Source: Athripsodes cinereus (Eukaryota; Arthropoda; Insecta; Trichoptera; Leptoceridae). From it: 64,000 nucleotides of DNA. A program made the position numbers and the translations under genes. This document shows positions 21,301 to 30,560 of the stretch, piece after piece. The notes below the pieces were generated by a model. The model ran no database searches and was not told where the DNA came from. It worked only from the letters and a program-made list of their open reading frames with translations. Location of the stretch: assembly GCA_947579605.1 (NCBI GenBank), contig OX388316.1, forward strand, positions 14,139,290 through 14,203,289, in the 5' to 3' direction. Numbering within the stretch: the first letter of the stretch is position 1; each line of letters opens with the position of its first letter.

Positions 21301-23996
21301 GTAATTATAATTCTAAAAAATTTAGGAATGTAAGAGATAAATAAATAAAAAATAAAATATTCCGCTATTTTTTTTCTCTTGTAAATAAATTTCACTGACC
21401 CTTGCTTGTGTTTATTTGCATTTATAAATATATTTTTATAGTTTCTTGAAGCAAAAATTTTAATCATTAAATTCTTATTTTTCATTACGTATACTATCAT
21501 ATTTTTCAAATGTAGGGTGGCCAGCTGGCTTTTTGCAGATTATCCTAAACACGTCAAAACAAAAAAGTTTAATAAAATAAGTTTATATCACGGAATTTTC
21601 ATAAATGAGGTAGCCAGCCAACTAACTGCATGTAATAAGCATAAGAGTGGTTCTGGTGTTGAGCCCTTCTGTTTCTGACCTACACAAGCATATTACTTAT
21701 TTTGAGCATGTTTGAGGCGTATTTGGGTTCATTTTGAACCCAAATCCATCTTTACTAAACAATGAAAAATGAATTCAAAATTTAAAGCAGATCTAATTCT
21801 TTATTAATTTCTTATTATCAAACCTTTGCTTTCAAAACAGACTGAATGATTATGGTCTTACTAAAAGAATATACATAATATTTAACATTCAAACGTTAAT
21901 CCAATTTACAGAGAGAAAATTTCATTATTAAAAAGTCATGCACAGTCGACACCAGCATGCATAATACAGAGAATCCCACTGGCTCTACGTGAGGCATGCA
22001 AGGAATTCGTTTTGAAATGTACTTAGTACTTGGTTTATTTACTAAGACTTAATAGTTTCCATATTGGTTTTAATATTCATAGGTACAATATATCTACGAT
22101 AGAGATTCAACAATTAGTTTTTGGTTGGATACCGGATAATAGATACCGTCCCAATTGGACGTGGTCAATATTCTTTTTTTTTGTATATTTTTGTCATAGA
22201 ATTTCTATGTGTCTGTATTTTTGTATAATATTTTATTATTGTCTTGATTGTTTACTGTTTACGTACAATGACAGCGAAAAGGTTTTTTTATTGTAATGGT
22301 ATTCATTGTTTCTTTTGTACAAAAATAAATAAATAAATATAATGTTTAAATTTGCCACATCAAATAAACATAATAAGGTTTGATAAAGTTAATATTTTTC
22401 AGCTGATGGTTCTTGGTGGAAGTCCATTTTAAATAAATAGAAAAATTATAGAAAAGATATACCTATCTGGGTTTTGTTTGTTATAAACCCAAATACAACC
22501 TTATACACCTTTCAGAGTAAGCTACTAAAAGAAGTGTTTCCTTTATTAATTAAGTTAGTTAGGTTAACTAGAATTTTAAAATAAAGTGAATATTTTTCGA
22601 ATTTCTAAACAAAATTTATAATAACTTTCATCCTGAGCTTCATAACGAGTCGAAAAAAATCACAATGGTTGAAGATCTCAAAGAATATCCGGCTCCATCA
22701 AAGTTACCATCCATTACATCTCTACAATAACAATAATGATCCCTTAACCTGATGTGATTTAACGCCAGTGGCGGTATAAGACTAAAAAATCATCATTATT
22801 TTTGTGCTTCTTACAGTGCTAGAAAAAATAGTAAAATATTAAGCCGAATATTCCCTACATCCAACTTACATTGGGTATAATTAAACCTCACATTAATAGA
22901 TGTTGCCTAAAGACAATTCAGAGTCAGTAACTCTTTGTAGAGTGGAGTTCGAGTAACAAGCATTTAAAATTCGTCAAAAAATTCCGTTTTAAGTTCAGAC
23001 AATAGCTACGCGTTATGGCATTTAATATTAGCAATGTACTTATTACATAAATATATACTTCTTTATTGGCATATCAGTGCAGTATTTAGGCATGACTAAA
23101 AGAAATACCAAAAATGTGCTTATCGCATAGGTACTGAATTTCTTACAGCGACTTATTCAATGAAGGAAAGCCCGTTGACTGACACCTTACCATCCCGAGG
23201 AGAAAAAAAATATGAAGTTCCCTAGCTACAGGATGCAAGAAAAAAGAAAACTATGGATATGTCACTGTTTTCCAGTGACGGAACAATTATTTAATACAAA
23301 AGTATATTTTGATATTGTGAAACGCTTTCATACCGCACTAGGGAAATGAGTTTTTCATTGTTGTGTTCCGTCATGAATTCCGTTTTTATGATATAGAGCG
23401 ACGCTGATTGCTCACTGCTGTTGACTCTAACAGGGATACCGGGTATATATATATATATATATTAATTTACTCTACTGAGTTTAAAAAATGCATCGCTTCG
23501 AAATAAGTTTTTTTTTTTCAAATCGAGTTATCACAATTTTATTTTTGTCGCGCTTTGAAAATATAAGAGACAGATTTAAACGTAAATACACATAAAACAC
23601 TATATTCATTCATTCTACGTTGCTTTTGAAAACACCCCATGAAGATAATCTTCAACCACAAAAATGTATTGAAACAAAAATAAAAATACTTTCTTCCTTT
23701 AAAAACGGTTTGTTTTGAAAGAGAATTATCGAGAATCTTGTAGTTAAAAAACTCTACATTTTTTAAAGTCACTGGGAATTCTCAAAAAATATCAACTTTC
23801 GCTTTTCATCGAGATATCGAGATCTTTTTATAGTAGTCCATATTATTTGTCAAATTATTTCGAGTGAATTTGATCATGCGACTAGACATGAAACCAGTAG
23901 GTATATATAAAAATAGCTCTCACATGAAATTTAACTTCAAGGTATTCCGTGGAACCTCGGCAAGAATATGTCTCCCCATCTTTTCTGCAACTTAAG
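18301..23996. other. AT-rich non-coding DNA with small repeats
   Basis: No supported gene; short open frames (for example 18431-18658 minus, 22030-22296 plus) have no motif. Present are a (TA)n tract at about 23443-23462 and a GGTGGAAGTCCATTTTAAAT block at 22418-22438 that resembles the reverse complement of the family C outer arm. Confidence 0.5.
22466..22525 (+). repeat. interspersed repeat family B, copy 2
   Basis: Carries ATAAACCCAAATACAACC and TTATACACCTTTCA, matching 565-650 over about 60 bases. The GGGTTT..AAACCC part can form a short hairpin. Confidence 0.6.
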
Positions 23997-24279
23997 TGTT
24001 AAATTTATATCAATTTAGTAAGGAGGTACCTCTGTAGATAGGTACCTACCTAAATCAAATCATTTAATAGAAGTGTAATAGTTTATTTAAATTTATAAGT
24101 AGTTTGAAAATGGAACAGTTTTGAATATTGTGTTGTTATATTTTTTCTGTCTGTCATTGTTTTTGGTATGAGTAGTAATGTACATATTTAAACGATTCTT
24201 TCAATTATATTATTATTTAATTAAGTAAAACACCAACTTTTTATTTTTAACAACCACATTTCTGATCATTAATTTATCA
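23997..24279 (+). repeat. 5' LTR of the BEL/Pao element
   Basis: Begins TGTTAAATTT and ends TTTATCA, two bases before the primer binding site, which gives canonical TG..CA. Matches 28438-28718 without a difference by eye. Confidence 0.88.
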
Positions 24280-24281
24280 AA

Positions 24282-24299
24282 TGGTCCTTCGAGCCGGAT
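24282..24299 (+). other. primer binding site of the BEL/Pao element
   Basis: TGGTCCTTCGAGCCGGAT starts with the TGG expected from a tRNA CCA end and lies two bases after the LTR. The complementary tRNA was not identified with certainty. Confidence 0.7.
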
Positions 24300-24371
24300 A
24301 TAAGTGGACTTGTTGGTTGTTAAGTGTTTTATATAAGTTTTGAGACATAGTTTTATTGAGTGCCACCGACG

Positions 24372-27300
24372 ATGGAAGAAAAGAAAATGTTAAATGTAAG
24401 GCGTTACATTAAAGGACGCCTAACATATTATGAAGAACATTTAAAAGAAACAACAAATATATCAGAGTATCATTTGATCATGGAAAGACTGCAAGAGTTA
24501 TTTTCAAAGTTACAAGATGTTAATATTGAATTGGAAGCTGATGAATCACATGTTCCGGAAGGAATTCAGCTAGAAATTAAATGCAATTATTTAATAAAAA
24601 TGATAAAAGATAAAGTGAATGTTTCTAAAACCTCTGAAGCCAATGTTCATGGTAATATACAAAACTGCATGCTGCCCAAAATTAAGCTGCCAAATTTCGA
24701 AGGAAGTTATAGTACTTGGCAGTCTTTCAAGGACCTTTATATCTCTATGATTCATAATAATACTAAATTAAATGATGTAGAAAAATTATACTACTTGAAG
24801 TCTTGTTTGACTGGAGAGGCCGCAGCCACCATTTCATCCTTGGAGATTGCTGATACAAACTATGAAGCAGCATGGAATGCATTGCTCAAGCGTTACGACA
24901 ACAAAACTTTAATTGCACATTTTTATTTACAAAAAATAATGAATTTGGAAAAAGTAAACAAAAATTATTCACTAAGAAATTTGTTGTGTGATTTTCAGCA
25001 GAATTATAGTGCATTATTGTCATTGAATGTCGGCAACATGGCTGACTTGTTACTTATACACACACTGTCGGCAAGACTTGACTTTCTTTCTTTCAGGGAT
25101 TTTGAATTTCAGAGAACGAGTACGGCGTTTCCTTCTTTAGGCGAGTTTATTGACTTTGTGACTCAGAGATGTCAAGCGCTGGAAGTAATTTCAAGTGATG
25201 AATCAAGGTCTAAGTTCACAAATAAAACAATATCAAATGTTACAACGAGCGCTAGTAAGTCCGACAAGGATAATCTCAAAGGTAGGAAATGTTTATTTTG
25301 TTATAAAAACAATCATTGCATATTGAATTGTTTCAAATTCAAAAAATGTCAACCTGATGAAAGGCGTTTGTCGGTGGAAAAGTTAAAATTGTGTCTCTTG
25401 TGTTTATCTTTAAATCATAAGGTGTCCGATTGTAGACGGACGGATTTATTGTGTAATAATTGTCAACAGAGACACAATTCTCTGTTACATGTAAATATTG
25501 CGAAAGAATCGGTAAATCATTGTGATGATAATGATGTTACGAAGGTTTCCGTAAGTCCGGGACCTTCAGTTTCATTATCAGTCAAAAATGTTAATAACAC
25601 TTTATGTCATAATGTATCATTACTACCTACTGTTTCTTGTTATGTTGTTGACGATGCGGGAAATAAGCATCAATGCAAATTATTGATGGATGTTGGAAGT
25701 CAAAGAAATTTCGTTTCAGCCGAGTTTGTGAAGAAATTATTTGGTGTTAATTTCAGGTCAGTGCAGTTCTCAGTTGAAGGGGTTGGAGGTCATTCAACCT
25801 CCGTTTCTCAATCGGTAAAGTTAACCATTGTGTCTAGATTTTCTGATTTTAAGTTGAATTCAGAGTTTGGTGTACTGGACACAATAACCGATAGTCTTCC
25901 AACAAGTGATTTCTCAAAGAAGGAAGTAAGATGGCCTTCTCATGTTAAATTGGCGGATCCCAGTTTTAATGTATCAAGTAAGATAGATATCATTTTGGGT
26001 GCCAATGATTTTTTCATTTGCCTTAAGTCAGGTAAAATAGATATGGGACCTGGATTCCCAGGTTTAATAAATACCAAGTTTGGTTGGGTGATGTGCGGAG
26101 ATCTATCTTTATCAGATCGGCTTTCGTGTTCTTTAAAAAAGTCTGTTTGTAATTTAGCTGTTTTGGACTCCGACATTACACGTTTTTGGGATTTGGAAAA
26201 TATTCCTGATAAAAAAATCTTATCATTACAGGATAAGGAATGTGAGCAGTCATATTTAAAGTCTGTAACACGTGATGAGTTTGGCAGATATCAAGTCGAT
26301 CTTCCAGTTAAAAAGGAATTACTGTCAAGGTTAGGTGATTCCTACAATATGGCATATCGTCGTTTTGTGTTTTTAGAGAAAAAATTGGCAAAGAATTTAG
26401 AGTTTTATGAAAAATATCGTTCATTTATTTATGAATTTGTTGAACTAGGTCATGCGCATTGGGTAGATAAATTCCCTCATCAGAGTAATTTTGTTGAATA
26501 TTACATGCCTCATCATGCAGTGGTGAAGGAACATTCAACAACCACTAAGTTAAGGGTTGTTTTTGACGCTTCTGCAGTCTCATCATCAGGTTTAAGTCTC
26601 AATGATGTACTTATGGTTGGCCCATCTGTGCAGCCAGATTTGTTCACAATTTTATTGAGATTTCGCATGAATGTGTATGCTTTTGTATGCGATATTACTA
26701 AAATGTATCGTCAAGTCAGTATCAAAGATGAATTTCAGTCACTACAACGTATTTTATGGAGAGATGATCCTCAGCAACCAATGAAGTGCCTGCAGTTATC
26801 AACTGTTACGTATGGTACCGCTCCAGCCAGTTTCTTAGCCACCAGAACTTTACAGCAGTTGGTTGAGGATGAAGGTCACAACTTTCCTTTAGGTTCTAAA
26901 GTGTTTAGCGAAAATGCGTATGTTGATGATATTTTGGTTAGTTGTAGCGATAAGAATGTTTTGATCGATATTGTTAATCAAGTACAAACCCTGTTAAGTC
27001 TTGACAAATTTGATTTACACAAATGGTATTCTAATAATCCTGTTATATTGAATACTATTCCCTGTGAAAAGTGGGAAAGATGTACATTTTCCTTTAAAAC
27101 TGTAGAAGATTCTTCTGTCAAGACTTTAGGTCTGAAATGGGAGCCCATTTCAGATGAATTTCAAGTTGTTTTACCCGATAAATTATTAAGTAAAAGTCCG
27201 ACAAAGAGAAATGTTCTATCAGATATAGCCCAAATTTTTGATCCCTTGGGTTTTGTTGCTCCTGTAACTGTTTTTGCAAAATTGTTAATGCAACAAATTT

Positions 27301-28136
27301 GGAAGGAAGGTATAGCCTGGGATGATAATATCCCTAGCGCTATCTTAGAAGTATGGAAGTCATTTTGTGAAAATTTGCACTTTTTGAATTTTATTTCAGT
27401 ACCTCTTCTGATTTTTCCAAAGGATTTGGTGAAAATTGGACTTCACGGATTTGCTGATAGCTCTACAAAGGCTTACGGAGGTGTTATTTACGCACGTTGC
27501 CAATTTACACATAATTATACAGTCCACTTAGTTCGTGCTAAATCTCGTGTTGCTCCATTAAAGCCAGTCAGTTTACTTCGTTTGGAATTGTTGACTGCTT
27601 TTCTTGTTGCCAGATTAATGGATAAAGTTAGTAAGTTATTGAATATTGATTTAAGTTCTTGTTTTTATTGGACAGATTCAAAGATCACATTATGTTGGTT
27701 TCATTGTGATCCTTTTAAATGGACCATATTTGTGGCCAATAGAGTAGTTGAAATACAAGATATTTCATTAACATGTAATTGGAGTCATGTTAAATGGCGA
27801 GAAAATCCAGCCCATTCGATTTCTATGGGTTTGAAGCCGCAGGATTTAGTTAGTTGCAAGCTATGGTATAAAGATCCATACTGGTTATCTTCTGGAGTAT
27901 TTCAATGTCATGTTCTTATTTCACTTGATGAGTCATCTATTCCTGAACAAAAAGTGGTCGCTAATGTCTTACGCGAAACGCAAAAATGTTATTTAGGTGT
28001 TGATTTTACAGATGCAATTAACGTAAAAGTTTCCGGGCTGAGGAAGGCGCCGATTCTCAAGTCATATGTTTGCCTTTTTGTGTGTTTACATAAGTACCAA
28101 AACGGTTCATGTATAATTGTTGTCAGATATGACTAA
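24372..28136 (+). CDS. BEL/Pao Gag-Pol polyprotein, truncated in integrase
   Basis: The start is ATG at 24372 (the open frame extends to GTG 24360). 1254 codons. In order: Gag with DUF1759-like LPKIKLPNFEGSYSTW (residues ~100-250); Cys/His knuckles C..C....HC...C and C..C....H....C (~300-380); retropepsin with LLMDVGSQ (~437; the family usually has DSGS, so Ser is Val); Pao-type RT with FDAS, a VCDITKMYRQV block and the catalytic YVDD (~848); Pao RNase H with GFADSSTKAYGG (~1026); then an abrupt junction (~27985) into an integrase-core fragment VDFTDAINVKVSG..ILKSYVCLFVCLHK and an early stop. Integrase zinc finger, most of the core and the C-terminal domain are missing. Polyprotein of a virus-like particle; RT and RNase H look intact. 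Confidence 0.88.
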   Translation: MEEKKMLNVRRYIKGRLTYYEEHLKETTNISEYHLIMERLQELFSKLQDVNIELEADESHVPEGIQLEIKCNYLIKMIKDKVNVSKTSEANVHGNIQNCMLPKIKLPNFEGSYSTWQSFKDLYISMIHNNTKLNDVEKLYYLKSCLTGEAAATISSLEIADTNYEAAWNALLKRYDNKTLIAHFYLQKIMNLEKVNKNYSLRNLLCDFQQNYSALLSLNVGNMADLLLIHTLSARLDFLSFRDFEFQRTSTAFPSLGEFIDFVTQRCQALEVISSDESRSKFTNKTISNVTTSASKSDKDNLKGRKCLFCYKNNHCILNCFKFKKCQPDERRLSVEKLKLCLLCLSLNHKVSDCRRTDLLCNNCQQRHNSLLHVNIAKESVNHCDDNDVTKVSVSPGPSVSLSVKNVNNTLCHNVSLLPTVSCYVVDDAGNKHQCKLLMDVGSQRNFVSAEFVKKLFGVNFRSVQFSVEGVGGHSTSVSQSVKLTIVSRFSDFKLNSEFGVLDTITDSLPTSDFSKKEVRWPSHVKLADPSFNVSSKIDIILGANDFFICLKSGKIDMGPGFPGLINTKFGWVMCGDLSLSDRLSCSLKKSVCNLAVLDSDITRFWDLENIPDKKILSLQDKECEQSYLKSVTRDEFGRYQVDLPVKKELLSRLGDSYNMAYRRFVFLEKKLAKNLEFYEKYRSFIYEFVELGHAHWVDKFPHQSNFVEYYMPHHAVVKEHSTTTKLRVVFDASAVSSSGLSLNDVLMVGPSVQPDLFTILLRFRMNVYAFVCDITKMYRQVSIKDEFQSLQRILWRDDPQQPMKCLQLSTVTYGTAPASFLATRTLQQLVEDEGHNFPLGSKVFSENAYVDDILVSCSDKNVLIDIVNQVQTLLSLDKFDLHKWYSNNPVILNTIPCEKWERCTFSFKTVEDSSVKTLGLKWEPISDEFQVVLPDKLLSKSPTKRNVLSDIAQIFDPLGFVAPVTVFAKLLMQQIWKEGIAWDDNIPSAILEVWKSFCENLHFLNFISVPLLIFPKDLVKIGLHGFADSSTKAYGGVIYARCQFTHNYTVHLVRAKSRVAPLKPVSLLRLELLTAFLVARLMDKVSKLLNIDLSSCFYWTDSKITLCWFHCDPFKWTIFVANRVVEIQDISLTCNWSHVKWRENPAHSISMGLKPQDLVSCKLWYKDPYWLSSGVFQCHVLISLDESSIPEQKVVANVLRETQKCYLGVDFTDAINVKVSGLRKAPILKSYVCLFVCLHKYQNGSCIIVVRYD

Positions 28137-28235
28137 AAATGAATTTTTAAATGCCTTATGTTGTTAGTCGACGAAGTAAGCCGTTGCAGATATTCAGTGA
28201 CAATGGAACTACTTTTCATAGTGCAACCATGAATT
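27985..28235 (+). pseudogene. degenerate BEL/Pao integrase core remnant
   Basis: Core pieces appear in different frames: SYVCLFVCLHK in the main frame, then a VHV-stop-LLSDMTKNEFLNAL reading across 28107-28160, then FSDNGTTFHSAT at about 28192-28226, the second-aspartate block. In-frame stops, frame changes and a missing upstream part show it cannot encode integrase. Confidence 0.75.
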
Positions 28236-28437
28236 AAATAATTTGTTTTTATATGTATAATGTTCAATGGTATTATGTATAATGTTGAAGAATGATTTCA
28301 GTTGTGTTGCTAATTTAATTAATTTCTTGAAATCAACATTGTTATTGTTTACTTATTTTTGTTTTATAAAATTTTACAATTGTATTGCACCTGATATATT
28401 ATATTGAATGTTGACATTACATGTCAACGGAGGGGTG

Positions 28438-28720
28438 TGTTAAATTTATATCAATTTAGTAAGGAGGTACCTCTGTAGATAGGTACCTACCTAAATCAAA
28501 TCATTTAATAGAAGTGTAATAGTTTATTTAAATTTATAAGTAGTTTGAAAATGGAACAGTTTTGAATATTGTGTTGTTATATTTTTTCTGTCTGTCATTG
28601 TTTTTGGTATGAGTAGTAATGTACATATTTAAACGATTCTTTCAATTATATTATTATTTAATTAAGTAAAACACCAACTTTTTATTTTTAACAACCACAT
28701 TTCTGATCATTAATTTATTC
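28438..28720 (+). repeat. 3' LTR of the BEL/Pao element
   Basis: 281 bases identical by eye to the 5' LTR, preceded by the purine tract CGGAGGGG (about 28428-28435). The last two bases read TC, not CA, if the TAAG at 28721-28724 is the target duplication. Confidence 0.85.
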
Positions 28721-28762
28721 TAAGGAATGTGTTCGTTAAACATCACTCTCATCTTTAAACTT

Positions 28763-28880
28763 CAATTCAGCGATATCCTGAACATCATAGAAAGTATATT
28801 TTGTTGGCATTGAGAGGTTATTCTCATTTTAATAACTTTAGATACTGGCTACCCCGCTTACGAAACATTTCCTGATTGTA
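28763..28880 (+). repeat. interspersed repeat family A, copy 2
   Basis: Diverged copy starting near TTCAATTCAGCGATATCCTG and including CTGGCTACCCCGCTTACG. Compared with 836-960 and 31077-31215. Confidence 0.4.
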
Positions 28881-28897
28881 TAGATATATATAATGAG

Positions 28898-29395
28898 TTA
28901 CAATCCACTGGATTGGTCTGCAACGAGTTTGGTTTTTCTTCTCCATTCGTCTCTATTCTCAGCCAGTCTTTTTAGCCCTACGTATGAGCCACAGTTCATG
29001 TCTCTCTTCAGTTGGTCCATATATGCTTCTCTTGGTCGGCCTCTGCCATTTGTCCCCTCGGTCTTACCCTCTGCGACGGCGATGAGTAGTCCTAGATGCC
29101 TGATGTTGTGGCCAATCCAGTTAGCTCGTTGTTGGCTGATTCCCTTAAGGAGTTGCCTTTCTTCGCCTACCCTGGTTAATACTTCTTCATTTTCGACGTG
29201 TTCCGACCAATGGATCTTGAGCATGCGTCTGTAGCACCACATCTCAAAGGCCGCCAACCGTCCGCTTTCACTCTTGCTGATGGTCCATGTCTCACAACCA
29301 TAAAGCAGAATGCTCCATACAAAGGCTTTAGTAAGGTATAGATACTTGAGAATAAATAGATTGTATATGTTGAAGAAATTCGATAAAATAAAAAT
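28898..29395 (-). pseudogene. LINE reverse transcriptase C-terminal fragment
   Basis: Minus-strand frame encodes KAFVWSILLYGCETWTISK, then WCYRRMLKIHWSEHVENEEVL, GRGRPREAYMDQLKRDM and RLAENRDEWRRKTK. This is the C-terminal part of an insect non-LTR endonuclease/reverse transcriptase, downstream of the catalytic RT region. It is uninterrupted for about 160 codons but lacks the endonuclease and the RT catalytic core, so it is a 5'-truncated copy and non-functional. The sequence past about 29345 (leucine- and isoleucine-rich) is flanking DNA. The clade is not resolved by eye. Confidence 0.8.
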
Positions 29396-29717
29396 ATCAT
29401 TTTGCATGCCCTACTAACTAGCCTAGCGTTTTATTTTACGACACAATTATATCATTACATATAATTATAAATACTAGAAAGTATTTATTTAGTAGGTTAC
29501 TAATTTTAATATTTAACTAGTTAACGTAATTATTTTAACTAATTGATTTAACTCGAATAATCCGTTTATGTAGTTATGTACCTACTCGTAACAATCATTA
29601 TTATTATTAAAGTAGCTTTTTCATAAAATAATTTATTATTCATTATAAAATATACATAGTACCACTTACGTATCATTGCCTTAGTGCAGTATCGTAAGAT
29701 CACAAATTTGCACATTT

Positions 29718-29830
29718 TTAATTCTAACAGAAATATAAATCTGTATTTAAAATAAACCCAAATACATCCCAATCATTTTCACGGGAAGTAATATATCTGT
29801 GTTGTGAAAGTGGAATAAGTTGGCAGCGGG
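29718..29830 (+). repeat. interspersed repeat family B, copy 3
   Basis: Contains ATAAACCCAAATACATCC and TTTTCACGGGAAGT, then GTTGTGAAAGTGGAATAAG. The rest of 29396-29894 holds no recognised feature. Confidence 0.45.
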
Positions 29831-29894
29831 AAGAATCGAAAACGGGATCTCTTGATTGAAAATCCGTAAGTACAATATTGGATTCGTCTGCCTT

Positions 29895-30142
29895 CACTGA
29901 GAAAAATACTCACAACGAATCATTGGTACGTACTATCAGATTAGGACCAGAGATAGTACAAACGATTCATTAGTACGAATCTATAATACTAACTCTTCGA
30001 AAACAAATTGTTGGTAAATTTACCAACGACTTGTTTGCTATAGGTTAATATTATAGATTCGTACTAACGAATCGTTTGTACTATCTCTGGACCTAATCTG
30101 ATAGTGCGTACCAATGATTCGTGGTGAGTATTTTTCTCAGTG
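29895..30142. mobile_element. near-perfect 248-bp hairpin (MITE-like)
   Basis: Arms of about 98 bp begin CACTGAGAAAAATACTCAC and match in reverse complement with about five mismatches. The short centre contains a further palindrome GTTGGTAAATTTACCAAC. No coding frame. No clear target duplication. If transcribed it would fold into one long double-stranded hairpin. Probably a fold-back derivative of a DNA transposon of unknown family. Confidence 0.8.
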
Positions 30143-30299
30143 TAAGAGGAATAAGTGTGACAGTGAAAATAGTATATCTTAAACCCATTCTTTTAGTTCA
30201 TAATTTTCCGTGGCCCAACATTATCATTTCCCAAAAATAATCCTAAATGTCATAAAAATATAGGTTCACAATTTTAAACATACCTACTCAAGATGAACT

Positions 30300-30560
30300 G
30301 TATGAAAATACTATTTAGTTTATTTCCAATTGACTTTGTTAATTACGTTAACTAGTATTCGGAGACTCTCGACTCCATCTTCAGGCGATTATAAGAACAG
30401 TGTTTAAGTTGTCTTTTCTTATACTTCGCCGAATACTAGTAAGTGTAATTTACAAAGTCAATTGGTAGTAAATTAAATAGTGTTTTTTTTTTAAATTCAT
30501 CTTGAAACCAACTTCCAACAAGTACCTTCCGTCAATAACAACAAAATTTTCAAACATATT
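30300..30560. mobile_element. fold-back MITE, family C copy 3
   Basis: Arms at about 30327-30395 and 30425-30470 share AATTGACTTTGT and a TACTAG..TTCGG block in opposite orientation. The left arm carries CTCTCGACTCCAT followed by CTTCAGGCG. The right flank (about 30500-30550) matches 7760-7815. Confidence 0.6.

Larger units (their letters stand above)
23997..28720 (+). mobile_element. BEL/Pao LTR retrotransposon, integrase-defective
   Basis: Direct repeats of about 281-283 bp at both ends, identical by eye over 281 bases, indicate a recent insertion. A binding-site candidate (TGGTCCTTCGAGCCGGAT) follows the 5' LTR and a purine-rich CGGAGGGGTG precedes the 3' LTR. A single Gag-Pol ORF (24372-28136) has BEL/Pao features: DUF1759-type Gag, DUF1758-type protease, Pao-type RT and RNase H. 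The total of 4.7 kb is shorter than the usual 6-7 kb because the integrase region is largely deleted and mutated. A 4-bp duplication TAAG (23993-23996, 28721-28724) fits if the last two bases of the 3' LTR are TC where the 5' LTR has CA. Confidence 0.88.
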
